64,000 bases of DNA. It comes from Pseudoalteromonas piscicida. Lineage in GTDB: Bacteria > Pseudomonadota > Gammaproteobacteria > Enterobacterales > Alteromonadaceae. Below, piece after piece: positions 18,519 through 28,574 of the stretch. The stretch is taken from contig NZ_CP011925.1 of NCBI RefSeq assembly GCF_000238315.3, positions 620,001 to 684,000 on the forward strand. The letters are read 5' to 3'. Each line of letters starts with the position of its first letter. Position 1 is the stretch's first letter. The notes beneath the pieces are model-generated. The model did no database searches and was not told where the DNA came from. It was given only the letters and a program-made list of their open reading frames with translations. The translations under genes were made by a program, and so were the position numbers.

Positions 18519-19853
18519 ATGTTAAAAGAAACACTAACACCACCAGATAAAAATGGATTTGGTTCATTCTTACCACTAAGAACAAAGGATAAACACTACA
18601 AGTTTTGTTGGGATACCATACTTGGTTTTTTTGTACATTTGCTCTATGACAAAGCGCTTGTAACTGAAAGTACAGACAGCTTTAAAGAGTTATGCAAAAA
18701 ACGCCTTACAGAAAAAGTAGATGAAGCTGAGCTTTGGACGGTGCTTGAAAAAATGTACTTTGAGAACGACCAGCTTTTTAAAGTGTCGCCCGAACTACTG
18801 ATTTTTAAATCAGTAAAAGAGGAAATTAGTGAAAATGATAAGAAAATGGGAGCGATGTTTGCTGGGTTGTTAAATGGTTTTAGCTTAGTCAAGTCACCTG
18901 AAAGCGAGTTAAACTTTTTAGAGAAAGAAATAAAAGACGAGTTTGACAATTTTTATGTAACAGGTAAAAAAGCTGATGCAAAGTATAAAAAGCTTCCTAC
19001 CTATTTACCTTTTCTCACTGCTTATTTTCAAAAAGACTTAGCCTTTTTAAACGAGCACCCACACTACTTGCTTAATAACTTCAATGCGATGATCAGGTTA
19101 TACGGATTTTTGTATATTGCACAAACGGCATTGAATATAAAAGATTGGTCAAACGGGGAGCCTAAAAGTAAGCCTTGCTTTTTTATCGTAGATAATGAAA
19201 GAGCAAGTGAAGAGCGTACAAAAGTAAAAACCTTTGGTTATAAACAACTTCATGAATATATACACTTTTTATTCCCGTATTTGTTTATGAATGAAGCGCT
19301 CCAACCGGATGACAATATTCGCCCGCTGTGGCAGCTTTATACTGAATTACAAGAGCAAAGCAACGACGAACAACAAAGTACTTTGGCAAAGCTTAACCAA
19401 TTCGGGAGAGAGTTTGTTGAACAACGTGTTGCAGCTAAGCGTTTTAACAACGAGCAAACTTGGCAAAATCAAGAGAGTATTGAAGACGCAATTAGCGGGC
19501 TATTAAAAGTAACTTATGCTCAGTTTGATAGAAAAACAGGGCGACTAGCGCAATATAACGAAACACCTGTAAAGGGCATGATTAACCATATACTAAACCC
19601 TTTTATTCAAAAAAGAGGTAAAGCGGGGCAAGTACTTACCTTTAATCAAGATTTAGTCGTGCTACTTACAAACCTAGCAATAGGTACACTAGAGAAACTT
19701 CGTTTTCACGAGCTTATAAAAGAGTTCGAAGCCAGAGGCGTATTTTTTGATAAACAAAGCCAACAAACCCTAATCGATTTTTATGAGCGCATGGGCAATG
19801 TTGAAAGAATGAGCGATAGCGGGGATGCAGTATATGTTAGAAAAACAGTTTGA
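18519..19853 (+). CDS. dptG: Phosphorothioation-dependent restriction protein DptG
   Basis: I chose ATG 18519 (just past the dptF stop) over the upstream GTG 18507. The 444-aa product is mostly helical with no signal peptide or membrane segment. No catalytic motif is evident to me; the assignment rests on length and on the invariant F-G-H order between DptF and DptH. It overlaps dptH by 29 bp. Its expected role is as a structural or regulatory subunit of the restriction complex. Confidence 0.82.
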   Translation: MLKETLTPPDKNGFGSFLPLRTKDKHYKFCWDTILGFFVHLLYDKALVTESTDSFKELCKKRLTEKVDEAELWTVLEKMYFENDQLFKVSPELLIFKSVKEEISENDKKMGAMFAGLLNGFSLVKSPESELNFLEKEIKDEFDNFYVTGKKADAKYKKLPTYLPFLTAYFQKDLAFLNEHPHYLLNNFNAMIRLYGFLYIAQTALNIKDWSNGEPKSKPCFFIVDNERASEERTKVKTFGYKQLHEYIHFLFPYLFMNEALQPDDNIRPLWQLYTELQEQSNDEQQSTLAKLNQFGREFVEQRVAAKRFNNEQTWQNQESIEDAISGLLKVTYAQFDRKTGRLAQYNETPVKGMINHILNPFIQKRGKAGQVLTFNQDLVVLLTNLAIGTLEKLRFHELIKEFEARGVFFDKQSQQTLIDFYERMGNVERMSDSGDAVYVRKTV

Positions 19854-22800
19854 GGAATTTTTAGTCGCTCATTTTAACCAGTGGGCAAATACTGAAATAA
19901 AAGTCGGTTTCAGATACCAGTTCACATGCCCAGATGCAGAGAAAGGTTATAAACTTTATCAAGCGTTTATCAAAGAATCACAATCTCACATTAATGTAAA
20001 AGGTATCGATTTACCTACGATAAAGTATGGTGATGTTGAGCTAATTCCGGTTTATGAAGGTGAAAACTTTACCGAAAACTACATTGCACATTTACGAGAT
20101 GAAGTATCAGCGCTTGAAGGAGAAACCAAAGGCACAGCTTTACTTGTTATACATAATTCATTGCTTGATACGCTTAAAAACTCAACTGAAGACGTTGCGC
20201 AACTAGGTGCTGTTTGGCATCCACAACAAATAAAGCTGCTTTTACATGGTTTAATTGACCAAAAATGCGATCTTGCACAAATTTCTGAATGCTTACTTGA
20301 AGTTAGCTTTGAAGAAATACTTGAAGACGGTGCGACCATGTTTGGCTTTGAAAAGCTGTATTATGCAATTGCCGATGGTGATTTACGTGTCGAAGAAACC
20401 GGCAGATTGCCAGATGAACAGCTTAATAAGGGCACTTGGGATAATAAAGAAGCAATTAGGGAGCGTTTGGAAGATAACAGGAAGTTAAGTGAGCAGCTTG
20501 ATTTCATTACGCACCATTATCCTAATGAGCTTGAGGACAAATTAGCTGCACTTGATTTTAGCGAAAAGTTTGTAAGAGAACACTTCCCAAAAGACGATGT
20601 TGAACGATATAAAACAGACCTAGATCTAGAAGAATGTTTTGATGAACAAAGAAAAAACCGCACCGAGCTTTTAGAGCTTGAGAATATTAAAGCTCCGCAT
20701 GTTGAGTACATTGCAAAAACAAAAACTGAAAGCAGTGCAGGGCTTAGAGAAAACCACATTTTGTTATTTTTAGAAGCAGAACAAAATGCATTTGAGTTAG
20801 ATTTAAGCTTTATCAAACAAAAACTAAAAGATAGTTATTGTTCGGTACAGCATGATAACTACGAGCAAAAAGCCGTGGTCACAATTAAAAACTTAGGCGG
20901 CGTACGTAGCCGTGCGACAGTAACTGGCAGCTTTAACGGGCAAGCAAGATATATCGCAGTACAAGTTAAAACAGATAAACCCAAAGAAACCCACAAGTTT
21001 AAAATTTTAGTACTGCGCAAAGGTGACTTTTTTGAAGAAGGATTCAAACACAACTTTTTGATTGAGGCAGATAAAAAAAAGCAATACATCACATTACAAA
21101 CTGACGATAACTCCCTACAAATAGCTGAAGAGGGTAATGTAGTTACCGTACAAAAAAACGAAGAGTGTTTTAGCAACCAAGAGTTTGCCACGATTGATTT
21201 TAAAAAGCTTGCCAGTGAGTCAGACGAAGTATGCTTTACGGTAGAGGGTAAAGAAGCAAAACTTACTTTTAATGTTGAAGGTGAAGTTTCAACTGACTCC
21301 TTAGCGTTACCGTTATTGCTGGACCAAGGGCGTTTTAATCACTTATTTGAAGACAATTACTACGGGCAATTTAACCGCAGCAAAAATAAAGTCCAAATTG
21401 ATGGTAAAGAAATTGCGCCAAAAGCTAAGCGACTAACCATATTGCAATATGAAGCCGAGCTGGTTGATAGCGCTATTTTATGTCAAAAGGGTAATGAGCA
21501 AACGCTACTGCATGATATCGAAGGTGTATATAACGAGCTATTTTTAGCGTATCGCGATTTATTCGATTACTTACAAAAAACTAAAACACTTATCAGCCTT
21601 GCCGGTTGGGGTAATGAGTTACGTCAAATCATTAGCAAAGTTGTAGCGGTTTACCAGCATGAGATTAATCAAATCCCTTTTAATGCGCCATTAAACGAGT
21701 CACAAAAAACGTTGGTGAATATTGGTTTTGCTGAATTTGCAGAGCAGGAATATATAACACCCTTACACCCGCTTGTTCTAGCTTACAATGCCAATCTAGC
21801 ACGAGTGTTAGCGGAAGATAAGCAAACCAGCGGCAGCTTTAAAAAGCTACCGCCAGTCACAATTAACCGTTTAACTGCGCAAGGTTTAATGCCGTTTGTG
21901 TACGATGCGAAACATGATTTCTCATACAACCATTCAGAGAAAGAAAATGTTTTTTGGTCAAAGCTTATTCCGCAGCAAGAAAGCAGTTATGACTTTGTTC
22001 GCAGTTTAGTAAAAGACAAGGTAAACAAGTTCACAGCTGCCTTTAAACATCTGTTTGTTGCAGGTAATAAAACTACCTTGATTATTAACTCAGTTAACAA
22101 TCAACAAAATAAAGAAGTCTTTTTAGGGTTAATTGACTACATTAAACTGAAAAAGGACAAGGTCACAAACATACATGTGAATTTGTACGACGAAACCGAA
22201 AGCTACTGTTGGTTTGATAAGTTTGCAGACACAGCAAGTTATGATGAACTAAAAGACCTGTGTGAACTTAATAAAGGTCCAGCTAACACTCAAGCCGATA
22301 GCATTATTGATTTGCTACGTACACGTTTAACCTATAGCAAGTTTACGCACGACAAAGGTGAAAAAGCGCAAGCATATGCCCATATTAGCTTTTTCAAAAA
22401 TAATGAGCGTGTAAAAGCAACCGATGTTGATGTGTTAAAGCAAAAAACGGGTGTTGCGTGTCATGGTTTGATGCCAGGCGAAGCAGCTTCGAATGTGAAC
22501 GGGTATTATTACACTGCTTTTGGTTTAAAAGGTATTGATACTAGCGAAGCACCGCAGCTTGAACTTATTGCCAAGTACAGTGGCTTAGTCAAACCTGCGC
22601 GCAGCCAACACGAAGAATACAACCCATCACGCTCACAAGCGCTTGTGGTGACAGAAGAGTTTAAAACGCTACTTGAGCGCTCTTACGAAAACTCTATTTG
22701 GACAACAATTATTGACCCTAAAGTCACTTTAGAGTTTTTTGAAAGCCAAAAGAATATGGTGCTTATTCATTACTCAGATAACTACACAAACTCAGTAAAT

Positions 22801-24894
22801 TACGACGCGATTACCGTAACTAAGCAAACAGGTTTGTATAACAAGGTACTTGAAAGTGATAACGGCGGTATTATTGAAGAGTTCAATGCCTTTAACGGCG
22901 AATGGTTACTTAACCTCGTTACTGCCAATGACAACGAGCGTAAAGAAAAACGCGGCATTATTTGTGCCTACAAATATGTAAATTGTTTACTCGCTAAAAG
23001 TGATATTACTTGGGTGCCGCTTTCAATTGCAGAAGTAATTCGTGTGGCAGGCAACCTTGGTTTAAATATGGCTGATAGTGACTTGTCACGTTTGGCGCAG
23101 GGCTTTAAAAAAGGCGTGATCTCTGACGACATCTTGTTTGTTGGCTTTAAAGACCAACAAATTATTTTACTGCCTGTAGAGGTTAAAACCGGTAAACGCC
23201 AAACCCACAGTAAAGGTGTTAAACAAGCACAAGAGTTAAAAAGCTACTTTGAATCTTTACTTGGTCAACAAACATTAGCAGGACACTTATACCGTGGTTT
23301 GTTTATGCGCCAAGTGTTGATGCAAATTGATAAATACAAACTTTATAACGTGTATAGAAATGATTACTTTAATGTAATTGAAGACAACAGCGAGTATTGG
23401 CTACAAGGTGATTATCAACTTGCTGAGTTAACTGATTATCCAGCTGGGTTATTGTTTGTAAATGTTGAAGACACTGACTTTACTCATGCTGCATTTACAC
23501 CAATTCAAAATATACTCAAAGTCGAGCTACCAGCAGCGTGCCTAAGCCATTGGGTAAAAACCCCAATGCAAACACTGTTTAAAGAGCTTACACCAGCCAA
23601 ATTACACCATATTAATGCGCGATATATTTTAGAAGCTGAGGCAACAACTCAACTTGTAGTACTTGATGATAAAGTTACAAGTGAGGAAAGCGATAAAGAA
23701 GACAGTAAGCTGAAAACGACGACAGGTAGTCGTATTATCGAACTTGCAGATATTGGTTCACTGAATGAGATGAAAGGCGAACAGCCGACTCTGAGCCAAG
23801 TTGCAGAGCCAAACAAATCACTTGTTAAACGCAAAACAATGAGCGAAGAAGAACTAGAAGCATTTTATCAAAGGGTTATTGACTGCTACTACAGTTACAA
23901 TATTCCCGTATCAAGGCCTATCAGTGAGGCTCCTTATGTTGAAGGGCCTGCGTCTATCTTGTTTAGAGTGGAGTTAAACCCCGGCACCGACCCACGTAAG
24001 CTTTTTGAAAAGGCGCAAGCGTTAAAATTAGATTTAAAGCTAGAGCAAGAACAAGAAGTCGGTTTTGCTATTGATAAAGGTTGCGTGACTTTTGATGTGC
24101 CTAAAAACGATAGCCAACGCTACTATGTTGATCAAAATGATATTTGGCCGGCTTGGCAGCGCCCAGAGAATGCCCTTGAAGTACCACTGGGTGAAGATAG
24201 ATTTGGCAATGTTGTAAAAATTAACTTTTCTTCTTCAAACTGCCCACACCTTTTAATAGGTGGTACTACAGGTAGCGGCAAATCTGAAGCGCTTAATACC
24301 ATTCTCTATGGCATGTGTGAGCATTACTCAGATGCTGAGCTTAAGTTAATGTTGATTGACCCCAAAGGTACAGAGCTTAATGACTTTGAAAAATACCCAC
24401 ACTTACTTGGTCAAATAGGTTGGGATGACGAAGATGCGCTTACTCTTTTAACGCAAGCCGTAGAAGAAATGCAAACCCGCTACAAGCAGTTTAAAGAACA
24501 AGGTGTGCGTTCATTGCCGGAGTACAATGCAAAAGTTGACAAAGAATCTCGGATTCCTTGGTGGGTGTTAGTACTAGATGAGTACGCTGATCTCACGTCT
24601 GACAAAGATATGAAAAAAGATATTGAAGCTGAGCTTAAACGCTTAGCTCAAAAAGCCCGTGCTGCGGGTATTCATTTAATTATCGCCACACAAAAACCAA
24701 GTGGCGATGTCATTAGCACAAACTTACGTTCAAATTTACCAGCCCAGCTTGCGCTGCGAGTTAAAAATGGTACTGAAAGTCGCGTTATCTTAGATGAACA
24801 AGGCGCAGAAGTACTAAACGGTAAAGGCGATGCTTATCTTAAATCAGAAGGTAAGTTAGTAAGGATTCAGTGTGCTAGAGTTATTTCCATTTAA
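19825..24894 (+). CDS. dptH: Phosphorothioation-dependent restriction protein DptH
   Basis: This 1689-aa protein is the largest in the window. The long N-terminal part has no recognised domain. The C-terminal about 230 residues are an FtsK/HerA-like translocase: Walker A GGTTGSGKSEALN near residue 1479, LMLIDPKGTELNDFEKYPHL, Walker B-type WWVLVLDEYADL near 1578, and IIATQKPSGDVISTNLRSNL, all classic FtsK signatures. DptH is the motor/effector subunit of DndFGH restriction. Starts at ATG 19825 or 19834 both overlap dptG. The ORF is intact, so restriction is probably functional. Confidence 0.9.
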   Translation: MQYMLEKQFEEFLVAHFNQWANTEIKVGFRYQFTCPDAEKGYKLYQAFIKESQSHINVKGIDLPTIKYGDVELIPVYEGENFTENYIAHLRDEVSALEGETKGTALLVIHNSLLDTLKNSTEDVAQLGAVWHPQQIKLLLHGLIDQKCDLAQISECLLEVSFEEILEDGATMFGFEKLYYAIADGDLRVEETGRLPDEQLNKGTWDNKEAIRERLEDNRKLSEQLDFITHHYPNELEDKLAALDFSEKFVREHFPKDDVERYKTDLDLEECFDEQRKNRTELLELENIKAPHVEYIAKTKTESSAGLRENHILLFLEAEQNAFELDLSFIKQKLKDSYCSVQHDNYEQKAVVTIKNLGGVRSRATVTGSFNGQARYIAVQVKTDKPKETHKFKILVLRKGDFFEEGFKHNFLIEADKKKQYITLQTDDNSLQIAEEGNVVTVQKNEECFSNQEFATIDFKKLASESDEVCFTVEGKEAKLTFNVEGEVSTDSLALPLLLDQGRFNHLFEDNYYGQFNRSKNKVQIDGKEIAPKAKRLTILQYEAELVDSAILCQKGNEQTLLHDIEGVYNELFLAYRDLFDYLQKTKTLISLAGWGNELRQIISKVVAVYQHEINQIPFNAPLNESQKTLVNIGFAEFAEQEYITPLHPLVLAYNANLARVLAEDKQTSGSFKKLPPVTINRLTAQGLMPFVYDAKHDFSYNHSEKENVFWSKLIPQQESSYDFVRSLVKDKVNKFTAAFKHLFVAGNKTTLIINSVNNQQNKEVFLGLIDYIKLKKDKVTNIHVNLYDETESYCWFDKFADTASYDELKDLCELNKGPANTQADSIIDLLRTRLTYSKFTHDKGEKAQAYAHISFFKNNERVKATDVDVLKQKTGVACHGLMPGEAASNVNGYYYTAFGLKGIDTSEAPQLELIAKYSGLVKPARSQHEEYNPSRSQALVVTEEFKTLLERSYENSIWTTIIDPKVTLEFFESQKNMVLIHYSDNYTNSVNYDAITVTKQTGLYNKVLESDNGGIIEEFNAFNGEWLLNLVTANDNERKEKRGIICAYKYVNCLLAKSDITWVPLSIAEVIRVAGNLGLNMADSDLSRLAQGFKKGVISDDILFVGFKDQQIILLPVEVKTGKRQTHSKGVKQAQELKSYFESLLGQQTLAGHLYRGLFMRQVLMQIDKYKLYNVYRNDYFNVIEDNSEYWLQGDYQLAELTDYPAGLLFVNVEDTDFTHAAFTPIQNILKVELPAACLSHWVKTPMQTLFKELTPAKLHHINARYILEAEATTQLVVLDDKVTSEESDKEDSKLKTTTGSRIIELADIGSLNEMKGEQPTLSQVAEPNKSLVKRKTMSEEELEAFYQRVIDCYYSYNIPVSRPISEAPYVEGPASILFRVELNPGTDPRKLFEKAQALKLDLKLEQEQEVGFAIDKGCVTFDVPKNDSQRYYVDQNDIWPAWQRPENALEVPLGEDRFGNVVKINFSSSNCPHLLIGGTTGSGKSEALNTILYGMCEHYSDAELKLMLIDPKGTELNDFEKYPHLLGQIGWDDEDALTLLTQAVEEMQTRYKQFKEQGVRSLPEYNAKVDKESRIPWWVLVLDEYADLTSDKDMKKDIEAELKRLAQKARAAGIHLIIATQKPSGDVISTNLRSNLPAQLALRVKNGTESRVILDEQGAEVLNGKGDAYLKSEGKLVRIQCARVISI

Positions 24895-24909
24895 GCAAGG
24901 TTATTTTAA

Positions 24910-25611
24910 ATGATACAGACTAGGGATATCAGCGTTAGATTAGAACAATTAGTTCTTGATCCTAATAACTATAGATTGTTCGGGGAAAAAAATACCAAAT
25001 TAATACTTGATGAAAAAGCTGAAGAGTTTCAACCACAAACTTTCAAAAGGCTTGAAACACAGCGATTGGGTGAGTTAAAGGACTCAATCCGAAGTCACGG
25101 CTTTCTTGAAATGGAACGTATAGTAGTAAGGGTTCTAGATACAGTAGAGAACCAAGAATTAGAATTAACTAATGCTGATAAGAAATTTCTTGTAGTTGAA
25201 GGTAACAGGAGAACTGCGGCTCTTAAAAGTTTGAAAAATGAAGCGAGCCCAGAGCTTGCAGAGAAATTAAAAAACATCAACGTAATATTAATCGAAGGAA
25301 CTAAGCAAGATATAAAGGTTTATTCAGCTACCTTAATGGGAATAAGGCATGTATCAGGTGCAAAGAAATGGGATGGTTTTCAAAGCGCTAAACTGATCCA
25401 TGATTTACATATGGAAGGTAAGAAATTTACTGAAATAGGTTCTATCTTAGGTATTACTAATAGGGAAGCTGGTCGAAGATATCGAGGTTTTAAGGCATTT
25501 GAACAAATGAAAGAATCTACTTTTAAAGATAAAGTTGAACCTCGACATTACGGATTATTGTTAGAGTTTTTATCACCTTCAAAAAAAGGTCGCGAATGGT
25601 TAGGTTTGTAG
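24910..25611 (+). pseudogene. ParB-like protein, 5' part, split by an IS3-type insertion
   Basis: The ORF starts 15 bp after dptH. Its N-terminus (ISVRLEQLVLDPNNYRLF) and VVEGNRRTAALKSL are hallmark ParB/Srx-fold segments, and a helix-turn-helix-like stretch (FTEIGSILGITNREAGRRYR) lies near residues 175-200. The native frame ends at 25606 (..KKGREWLG) where the IS begins; the TAG at 25609-25611 belongs to the IS. Removing 25607-26659 rejoins WLG to WNDTTYQFEN in frame, giving a 341-aa protein. Its role was probably DNA binding or cleavage in the defence operon. As it stands only the N-terminal two-thirds could be made. Confidence 0.8.
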
Positions 25612-26648
<1,037 letters not shown>

Positions 26649-26659
26649 CCACTACAGTT

Positions 26660-26988
26660 GGAATGATACGACTTATCAATTTGAGAATAAAACCAAACTT
26701 GATATTGTGTATAGTGCGATAACAGTGAATGACGAAGGGATTTTAGAAGTCAAAAATCCCGGCGACGCAAGAAAGTTCGTCACACTTATAGATACTAAAT
26801 ATGTAGATGATTTAGAAGCAGGCACATCAATACATAATTTACCTGATCCAGATGATTTAAAGGAAAGTGGTAAATTAAAAAGAATTAAGTCCTTTATTGC
26901 TTTTCTTGATAAAAATTCGTTTAACACTCTTGAAATGGAAAGCTTAAATGATCTTCTTAGTTCTCTTAATGAGGAATTAGGAGGTTAA
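26660..26988 (+). pseudogene. ParB-like protein, 3' part, severed by the IS
   Basis: This is the continuation of the ParB-like gene after the target duplication: WNDTTYQFENKTKLDIVYSA and on to a C-terminus LNDLLSSLNEELGG at TAA 26986-26988. It contains an acidic, helical end segment. The apparent ORF starting at 26596 borrows its first codons from the IS. An AGGAGG at 26978-26983 inside its end serves the next gene, so this gene and the channel gene were designed as one transcription unit. Confidence 0.8.
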
Positions 26989-26989
26989 C

Positions 26990-28141
26990 ATGGAGCATGA
27001 AATTGATTACCAGTGTTTCGTGACTTTCTTGAAAGAAGGACTTGAGGACACTGATGATAAAAAACTTAATGAACTAGAAACATTAGTAGAGTTTTATGAA
27101 GAGTTCCCACCAGATGAGATTGATGACACGGATAGTGATTACGCTAAAGAAGAGTTAGAGAGGATAGCTAGAGCTGTTTTACCGAATTTACGAAGGAAAT
27201 TGCATACTGAAGAAAAGCAATGGCTAATGATAAAAGATGGTAAATTTGTTTTAGTTACCCAAGCAACTGATGAGGTAGAACCTAAAGATATAAAAGCGCA
27301 ACTAAATAATAAACAGCTTGATCTTATAGATAGAAGTTTAACTGAAATTGATAATCGCCATAGAGAAGCATTGCTTAGCTTATTTTCTGAAATGTACGAA
27401 AAAAGCGCTACCGTCATAGAGCAATTTGAGCTGCTTGAAAAAATATATTTATCTTATCAATACAGTATTGAGAAAGATGTTAATTATATTGAATTCCTTC
27501 GTAAGCTGTGTGACTTTTGCGAAAAATATCCAAGTGAAGTTTTTTATAAGGATTCTTATAAATATTATGAAGACTTAGCAAAATACTATCGAGCGAAATA
27601 TGAGCATGCTGACTCTGCTCAATCTTTAAAATCTGCTTTGTTAGTATTGGAAAAGACAAGCAAAAAAGATGATTTACTACCACTAAAGTTAAAATTTACT
27701 CGTGCAATGCGAATTCAATATGGCTTAGCAGGTGATGAACCAAATGCGTCTGAAACCTTTATTGAGGAAAATAAGTTAAATCGAAGGATACTTGGCAAAT
27801 CTGAAAAAAGTTGGATTCATATAATCTCCGATAACTGTCAAAACCCTTCAAAAGTTGCTAAAAGCGCTTTTTGGTTGGTATTACTCTCAACAATTATTTT
27901 TTCTTTCGTCGGAATAAAGTCAGCTTCAGACATACAGTCATTTTTCGAAGGGGATAAATATTGGTACATAGTTTTATGGGACTCTTTTTACTTTAGTGTT
28001 GTAACGTTTACAACTTTAGGGTACGGAGATTTTTCACCTGGTAATGGAATTAGTCGGGTAATGGCTAATATAGTTTCGGTTTCGGGCTTGTTACTTAGTA
28101 GCTTATTCTTGGTTACTTTGGTAAGAAAATACGGAAGGTAA
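26990..28141 (+). CDS. Protein with C-terminal two-helix K+-channel pore
   Basis: The 383-aa protein has an acidic soluble N-terminal region of about 285 residues that I cannot assign (mainly helical, possibly coiled or TPR-like around 120-240). Then come TM1 (FWLVLLSTIIFSFVGI, about 293-311), a pore helix and filter TFTTLGYGDF (about 339-348) with the TxGYG K+ signature, and TM2 (about 353-378), ending RKYGR. This is the Ion_trans_2 layout with the sensor domain placed before the pore. It starts one base after the ParB-like stop, behind a perfect AGGAGG. Within a restriction operon a gated channel could depolarise the membrane as an abortive effector; this is inference. The IS upstream may reduce its transcription. 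Confidence 0.8.
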   Translation: MEHEIDYQCFVTFLKEGLEDTDDKKLNELETLVEFYEEFPPDEIDDTDSDYAKEELERIARAVLPNLRRKLHTEEKQWLMIKDGKFVLVTQATDEVEPKDIKAQLNNKQLDLIDRSLTEIDNRHREALLSLFSEMYEKSATVIEQFELLEKIYLSYQYSIEKDVNYIEFLRKLCDFCEKYPSEVFYKDSYKYYEDLAKYYRAKYEHADSAQSLKSALLVLEKTSKKDDLLPLKLKFTRAMRIQYGLAGDEPNASETFIEENKLNRRILGKSEKSWIHIISDNCQNPSKVAKSAFWLVLLSTIIFSFVGIKSASDIQSFFEGDKYWYIVLWDSFYFSVVTFTTLGYGDFSPGNGISRVMANIVSVSGLLLSSLFLVTLVRKYGR

Positions 28142-28175
28142 CGACATTAAATGATGTGGGGTTGAAAATTAGCCA

Positions 28176-28215
28176 TTTGTATAGCTGACATTTAGGTTAT
28201 TATCAACTATACAAA
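28176..28215. terminator. Hairpin between convergent channel gene and dndE
   Basis: TTTGTATAG (28176-28184) and CTATACAAA (28207-28215) form a 9-bp stem with a 22-nt loop in the 94-bp convergent gap. There is no strong U-run, so its use as a bidirectional terminator is only plausible. Confidence 0.35.
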
Positions 28216-28235
28216 ATAAGATGTTCGGTAGTTTT

Positions 28236-28574
28236 TTATAAGTTAAGGCTATAACTAATACCTCTATTCAAATGTAACTTAACAAAATCACCAAAGTGCA
28301 CACTTTCTAGTTGTGCACTTTGTTTCTGAAAAGCCTCTCGTAAAACCGCTAAATACACATCAGCATATTCGCCAGCAAATACCTTCCACGTCATTTCAAC
28401 ATTGCTGTCGCTTGGTATTTCTTCAAACGGTGGTACAGAGTCTTCAGCCAGTGACATGCACAGTGCCCAGCGGCATAGTACATTCCAGTTTTCGATGCCT
28501 GTTTTGCTTTTTAAGCGAATAAGCTGCTGCTTTTGTTTTTCAGAAAGTTTGATAGTGTCGATTGTATGTAACAT
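28236..28574 (-). CDS. dndE: DNA sulfur modification protein DndE
   Basis: The 112-aa product has the size of DndE and its typical start TIKLSEKQKQQLIRLKSKTG followed by NWNVLCRWALCMSLAE. Known DndE forms a tetramer that binds nicked double-stranded DNA through surface lysines and helps DndC/DndD insert sulfur. It is the last gene of the dndBCDE operon: its ATG overlaps the dndD stop (TAATG), a sign of tight coupling. Confidence 0.9.
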   Translation of the reverse strand: MLHTIDTIKLSEKQKQQLIRLKSKTGIENWNVLCRWALCMSLAEDSVPPFEEIPSDSNVEMTWKVFAGEYADVYLAVLREAFQKQSAQLESVHFGDFVKLHLNRGISYSLNL